Assembly: GCA_002869465.1 (NCBI GenBank)
Contig: PKSW01000084.1
Location: 1-7,764 of the forward strand
Origin: Marinilabiliales bacterium
GTDB taxonomy: Bacteria; Bacteroidota; Bacteroidia; Bacteroidales; F082
Reading direction: 5' to 3'
Length of the DNA stretch: 7,764 nucleotides
A program made the translations under genes and the position numbers. Below, piece after piece: positions 5,756 to 7,764 of this stretch. Under the pieces are notes generated by a model. That model saw only the letters and a program-made list of their open reading frames with translations. It ran no database searches and was not told the origin of the DNA. Positions within the stretch are counted from its first letter, which is position 1. Each line of letters begins with the position of its first letter.

Positions 5756-7045
5756 ATGAAAGTTGATGTTCTTTTAGGTCTTCAGTGGGGTGATGAAGGT
5801 AAGGGTAAAATAGTTGACGTGCTCACACCCAAATATGATATCATTGCCAGGTTCCAGGGAGGGCCCAATGCTGGCCATACCATTGAATTCGACGGTAAAA
5901 AATTTGTGCTTCATACCATTCCATCGGGTATATTCAATAAGGAAACTATCAATGTGATTGGTAATGGCGTAATCATCGATCCTTTTGTGCTAAAAAAGGA
6001 ATTAGCCAAACTTCACGAAGGAGGCATTGAAGTGAGGGAAAATTTACTGGTTTCCCGGAAAGCCCACCTTATACTGCCTACCCACAGGCTGCTCGATGCG
6101 GTTTCAGAGTATTCTAAATGGAAAGATAAAATTGGATCGACATTAAAGGGTATCAGTCCTGCATATACTGATAAGGTCAGCCGCAACGGGATGCGGATAG
6201 GCGATTTAGAAAGTGATGAGTTTGAAAAAAGATACTTACAGGCCAGAGAAAGACATCTGAACACCATTCGCCAATACGAAATAGATTACCTTGAAATGGA
6301 ATTCGACGGCTTACGCTTTCCCGAATATGAAACAGCATGGCTGGAAGCATTGGATGTATTGCGGAAATTGAAAAAAGTAAATAGCGAATACTATTTAAAT
6401 AATGCCCTCAATGCAGGCAAATCCATATTAGCCGAAGGCGCACAGGGAACACTGTTGGATATTGATTTTGGCTCTTACCCTTTCGTCACCTCTTCCAATA
6501 CAATTACCGCTGGTGTTTGCAGCGGATTGGGAATTGCGCCGTCTAAAGTGGGCAGGGTGTTTGGCATTTTTAAAGCCTACTGCACCCGTGTGGGCAGTGG
6601 CCCATTCCCCACCGAGTTGCAGGATGAGGACGGTAATTTACTCCGGGATCTGGGTAACGAATACGGCTCCACCACTGGAAGGCCGAGAAGATGCGGTTGG
6701 CTTGACCTGCCTGCACTTAAATACGCCATCATGCTGAATGGAGTTACCGAATTGATGATGATGAAAGCCGATGTATTGAACGATTTCAACGAATTAAAAG
6801 TAGCCATTAATTATCGTTACAATGGAAAGCTTACAGAAGAAATTCCCTTTGAATCAGTCACATTGGATATGGAGCCGGTGCTTGAAACATTGAAAGGCTG
6901 GAACCAGAAAGTGAAAGTTTCGAAGGGATACGATGAACTTCCTGTTGAATTAAAAGATTACGTCACCTTTATTGAAGAAAGTGTGGGTGTGCCGATAACT
7001 ATAGTTTCAGTGGGTCCTGACAGGACTGAAACGATCTTCAAATAA
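5756..7045 (+). CDS. purA: Adenylosuccinate synthase
   Basis: This enzyme joins IMP and aspartate using GTP to form adenylosuccinate, the first committed step from IMP to AMP; it acts in the cytoplasm as a dimer. At 429 residues it is full length. The N-terminus has the GTP/IMP loop GLQWGDEGKGK (8-18) with the catalytic Asp13, and GGPNAGHT (35-42) with catalytic His41. Further family motifs are GNGVIIDP (69-76), GSTLKGISPAY with SRNGMRIGD for IMP, AEGAQGTLLDIDFGSYPFV, and STTGRPRRCGWLD, the loop that binds aspartate. The end has SVGPDRTETI. The ATG at 5756 gives the usual N-terminus, MKVDVLLGLQWGDEGKGK. No Shine-Dalgarno sequence is visible. It follows the fur terminator, so it is probably transcribed separately. 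The stop codon lies 6 bp from the stop of the convergent gtrA-like gene. In E. coli, ppGpp inhibits this enzyme at its GTP site, which links it to the upstream rsh. Confidence 0.97.
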   Translation: MKVDVLLGLQWGDEGKGKIVDVLTPKYDIIARFQGGPNAGHTIEFDGKKFVLHTIPSGIFNKETINVIGNGVIIDPFVLKKELAKLHEGGIEVRENLLVSRKAHLILPTHRLLDAVSEYSKWKDKIGSTLKGISPAYTDKVSRNGMRIGDLESDEFEKRYLQARERHLNTIRQYEIDYLEMEFDGLRFPEYETAWLEALDVLRKLKKVNSEYYLNNALNAGKSILAEGAQGTLLDIDFGSYPFVTSSNTITAGVCSGLGIAPSKVGRVFGIFKAYCTRVGSGPFPTELQDEDGNLLRDLGNEYGSTTGRPRRCGWLDLPALKYAIMLNGVTELMMMKADVLNDFNELKVAINYRYNGKLTEEIPFESVTLDMEPVLETLKGWNQKVKVSKGYDELPVELKDYVTFIEESVGVPITIVSVGPDRTETIFK

Positions 7046-7051
7046 AACGGT

Positions 7052-7468
7052 TTAATAAAATATCGGATTTTCTGTATTAAAGGTGATCAAAACGTTCGCA
7101 AAGAAATTCCAGACAGTTACCACGATGATAGCAAATATCTTAGCCACATAAAAATTCATTTTAAACTTGCTTACCAGCAGCCACAGAATAAGTGTATTGA
7201 TCGCCAGGCCAATCAAAGAAATGATTAAGAATTCCGTGTATTCAAGTCCAATGCGGGGATTGGTGCTTTCAAAGGTCCAGATACGATTCAGGTAATAATT
7301 GGTAGACGCTGCGGTCGTAAAACCGATGGCATTGGCTACATATTTCTGAATATGCAGTTTTTCTTTGGCCAGGTAAGTAATGCCAAAATCAACAAAAACG
7401 CCAGAAAACCCTACCACCCCGAATTTCAGAAATTTTAAAAGGAATGATTTGGTGAAGAATTCGGCCAT
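7052..7468 (-). CDS. GtrA-like four-helix membrane protein
   Basis: This 138-residue protein matches the GtrA/DPMS family of small membrane proteins, thought to move or help move polyprenyl-linked sugars across the membrane for glycan decoration. Four hydrophobic segments are visible, at about 14-34, 42-60, 79-99 and 108-130. Family features include FLKFGVVGFSGVFVDFG near the N-terminus and NYYLNRIWTF (57-66) after the second segment, then a short hydrophilic loop. The length is typical of the family. The ATG at 7468 is 17 bp after the stop of the upstream PDZ-protein gene, so the two are probably co-transcribed, although no shared function is obvious. No glycosyltransferase gene, the usual partner, is in view. 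It converges on purA with 6 bp between stop codons and no terminator between them. Substrate unknown. Confidence 0.88.
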   Translation of the reverse strand: MAEFFTKSFLLKFLKFGVVGFSGVFVDFGITYLAKEKLHIQKYVANAIGFTTAASTNYYLNRIWTFESTNPRIGLEYTEFLIISLIGLAINTLILWLLVSKFKMNFYVAKIFAIIVVTVWNFFANVLITFNTENPIFY

Positions 7469-7485
7469 TTGAATTTTGTAGCTGA

Positions 7486-7764
7486 CTATAAAACTACTAC
7501 CAGCACCTTTTTATTGCCATTGCGAATGATATCCACCGAAATGGTCTCTCCCGGTTTTAATTTCTTCAGCCGGTTCATATAATCATAAATATTGGTGATG
7601 GCCATACCATTGATGGCAACAATTTTATCACCTTTCAGCATGCCAGCCTTGCTGGCCGGTCCACCTGCCGTTACACCACCAACGCCCAGTCCGTCATTTT
7701 CGGTGGCTGTAAAATCGGGCATGATTCCCAATTTCACTTTCAATCCCCTTCTGCCTGCACCACC
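7486..7764 (-). CDS. C-terminal PDZ domain of a probable M28-type secreted peptidase (5' end outside window)
   Basis: The frame is open from the right edge to the TAG at 7486-7488, giving 92 residues of C-terminus. The apparent start at 7743 is a TTG inside the gene, not a true start, because the frame continues upstream. The visible part is one PDZ domain: LKVKLGIMPDF, the carboxylate-binding loop GLGV, GGPASKAGMLKGDKIVAINGM, DYMNRLKKLKPGETISVDIIRNG, then a final hydrophobic strand ending in VVVL. PDZ domains bind C-terminal peptides. The KLGIMPDF and YMNRLKKLKPG wording is what I recall from the C-terminal PDZ of Bacteroidota M28-family metallo-aminopeptidases. The catalytic domain is not in the window, so peptidase identity is inferred. 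S41 or DegP-like proteins are alternatives but end differently. The gtrA-like gene starts 17 bp downstream. Confidence 0.75.
   Translation of the reverse strand, partial: GGAGRRGLKVKLGIMPDFTATENDGLGVGGVTAGGPASKAGMLKGDKIVAINGMAITNIYDYMNRLKKLKPGETISVDIIRNGNKKVLVVVL

Noticed and set aside
6013..6807. Open frames 6013-6267 (-), 6462-6737 (+) and 6577-6807 (-)
   Set aside because: All overlap well-conserved purA coding sequence in other frames and have no independent support.
7465..7743. TTG at 7743 as the start of a small 85-residue PDZ protein
   Set aside because: The same frame stays open to the window edge with PDZ-flanking sequence typical of a larger peptidase, so this is the tail of a longer gene.

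Overview
The window looks like an ordinary chromosomal segment from a member of the Bacteroidota, probably close to Bacteroidales. Three things point there: a secreted protein ending in the type IX secretion (T9SS) type B sorting domain, TAnnTTTG-type -7 promoter elements in front of several genes, and start codons without recognisable Shine-Dalgarno sequences. I see no mobile element, CRISPR array, tRNA or rRNA.

Layout. Positions 1-2569 (minus strand) carry a large secreted multidomain protein that runs off the left edge within its C-terminal sorting domain. A 189-bp divergent promoter region (2570-2758) separates it from a plus-strand block: a long RelA/SpoT homologue (rsh, 2759-5005), a Fur-family regulator (5084-5554) and adenylosuccinate synthase (purA, 5756-7045). 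The 201-bp fur-purA gap holds a -7-like element, a perfect 12-bp palindrome and a compact intrinsic terminator packed into about 40 bp. On the right, two minus-strand genes converge on purA: a GtrA-like four-helix membrane protein (7052-7468) and the C-terminal PDZ domain of a probable secreted metallopeptidase that runs off the right edge (7486-7764).

How the genes work together. RSH proteins make and/or destroy (p)ppGpp, and in E. coli ppGpp directly inhibits PurA by competing for its GTP site, so rsh and purA are functionally linked. Fur-type regulators respond to metal or peroxide, so the block joins stringent control, metal or oxidative regulation and purine synthesis. From memory, rsh-fur-purA adjacency recurs in Bacteroidota.

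The strongest anomaly is in the RSH. Its hydrolase (HD) site looks intact, but several otherwise near-invariant synthetase residues are changed (N272, E277, A326, D337, M350), which suggests a hydrolase-dominant, synthetase-impaired enzyme. Second, the Fur protein lacks the second cysteine of each usual structural-zinc CxxC pair. I see no clear new biological system here. The RSH active site and the fur-purA intergenic region are what I would check first.
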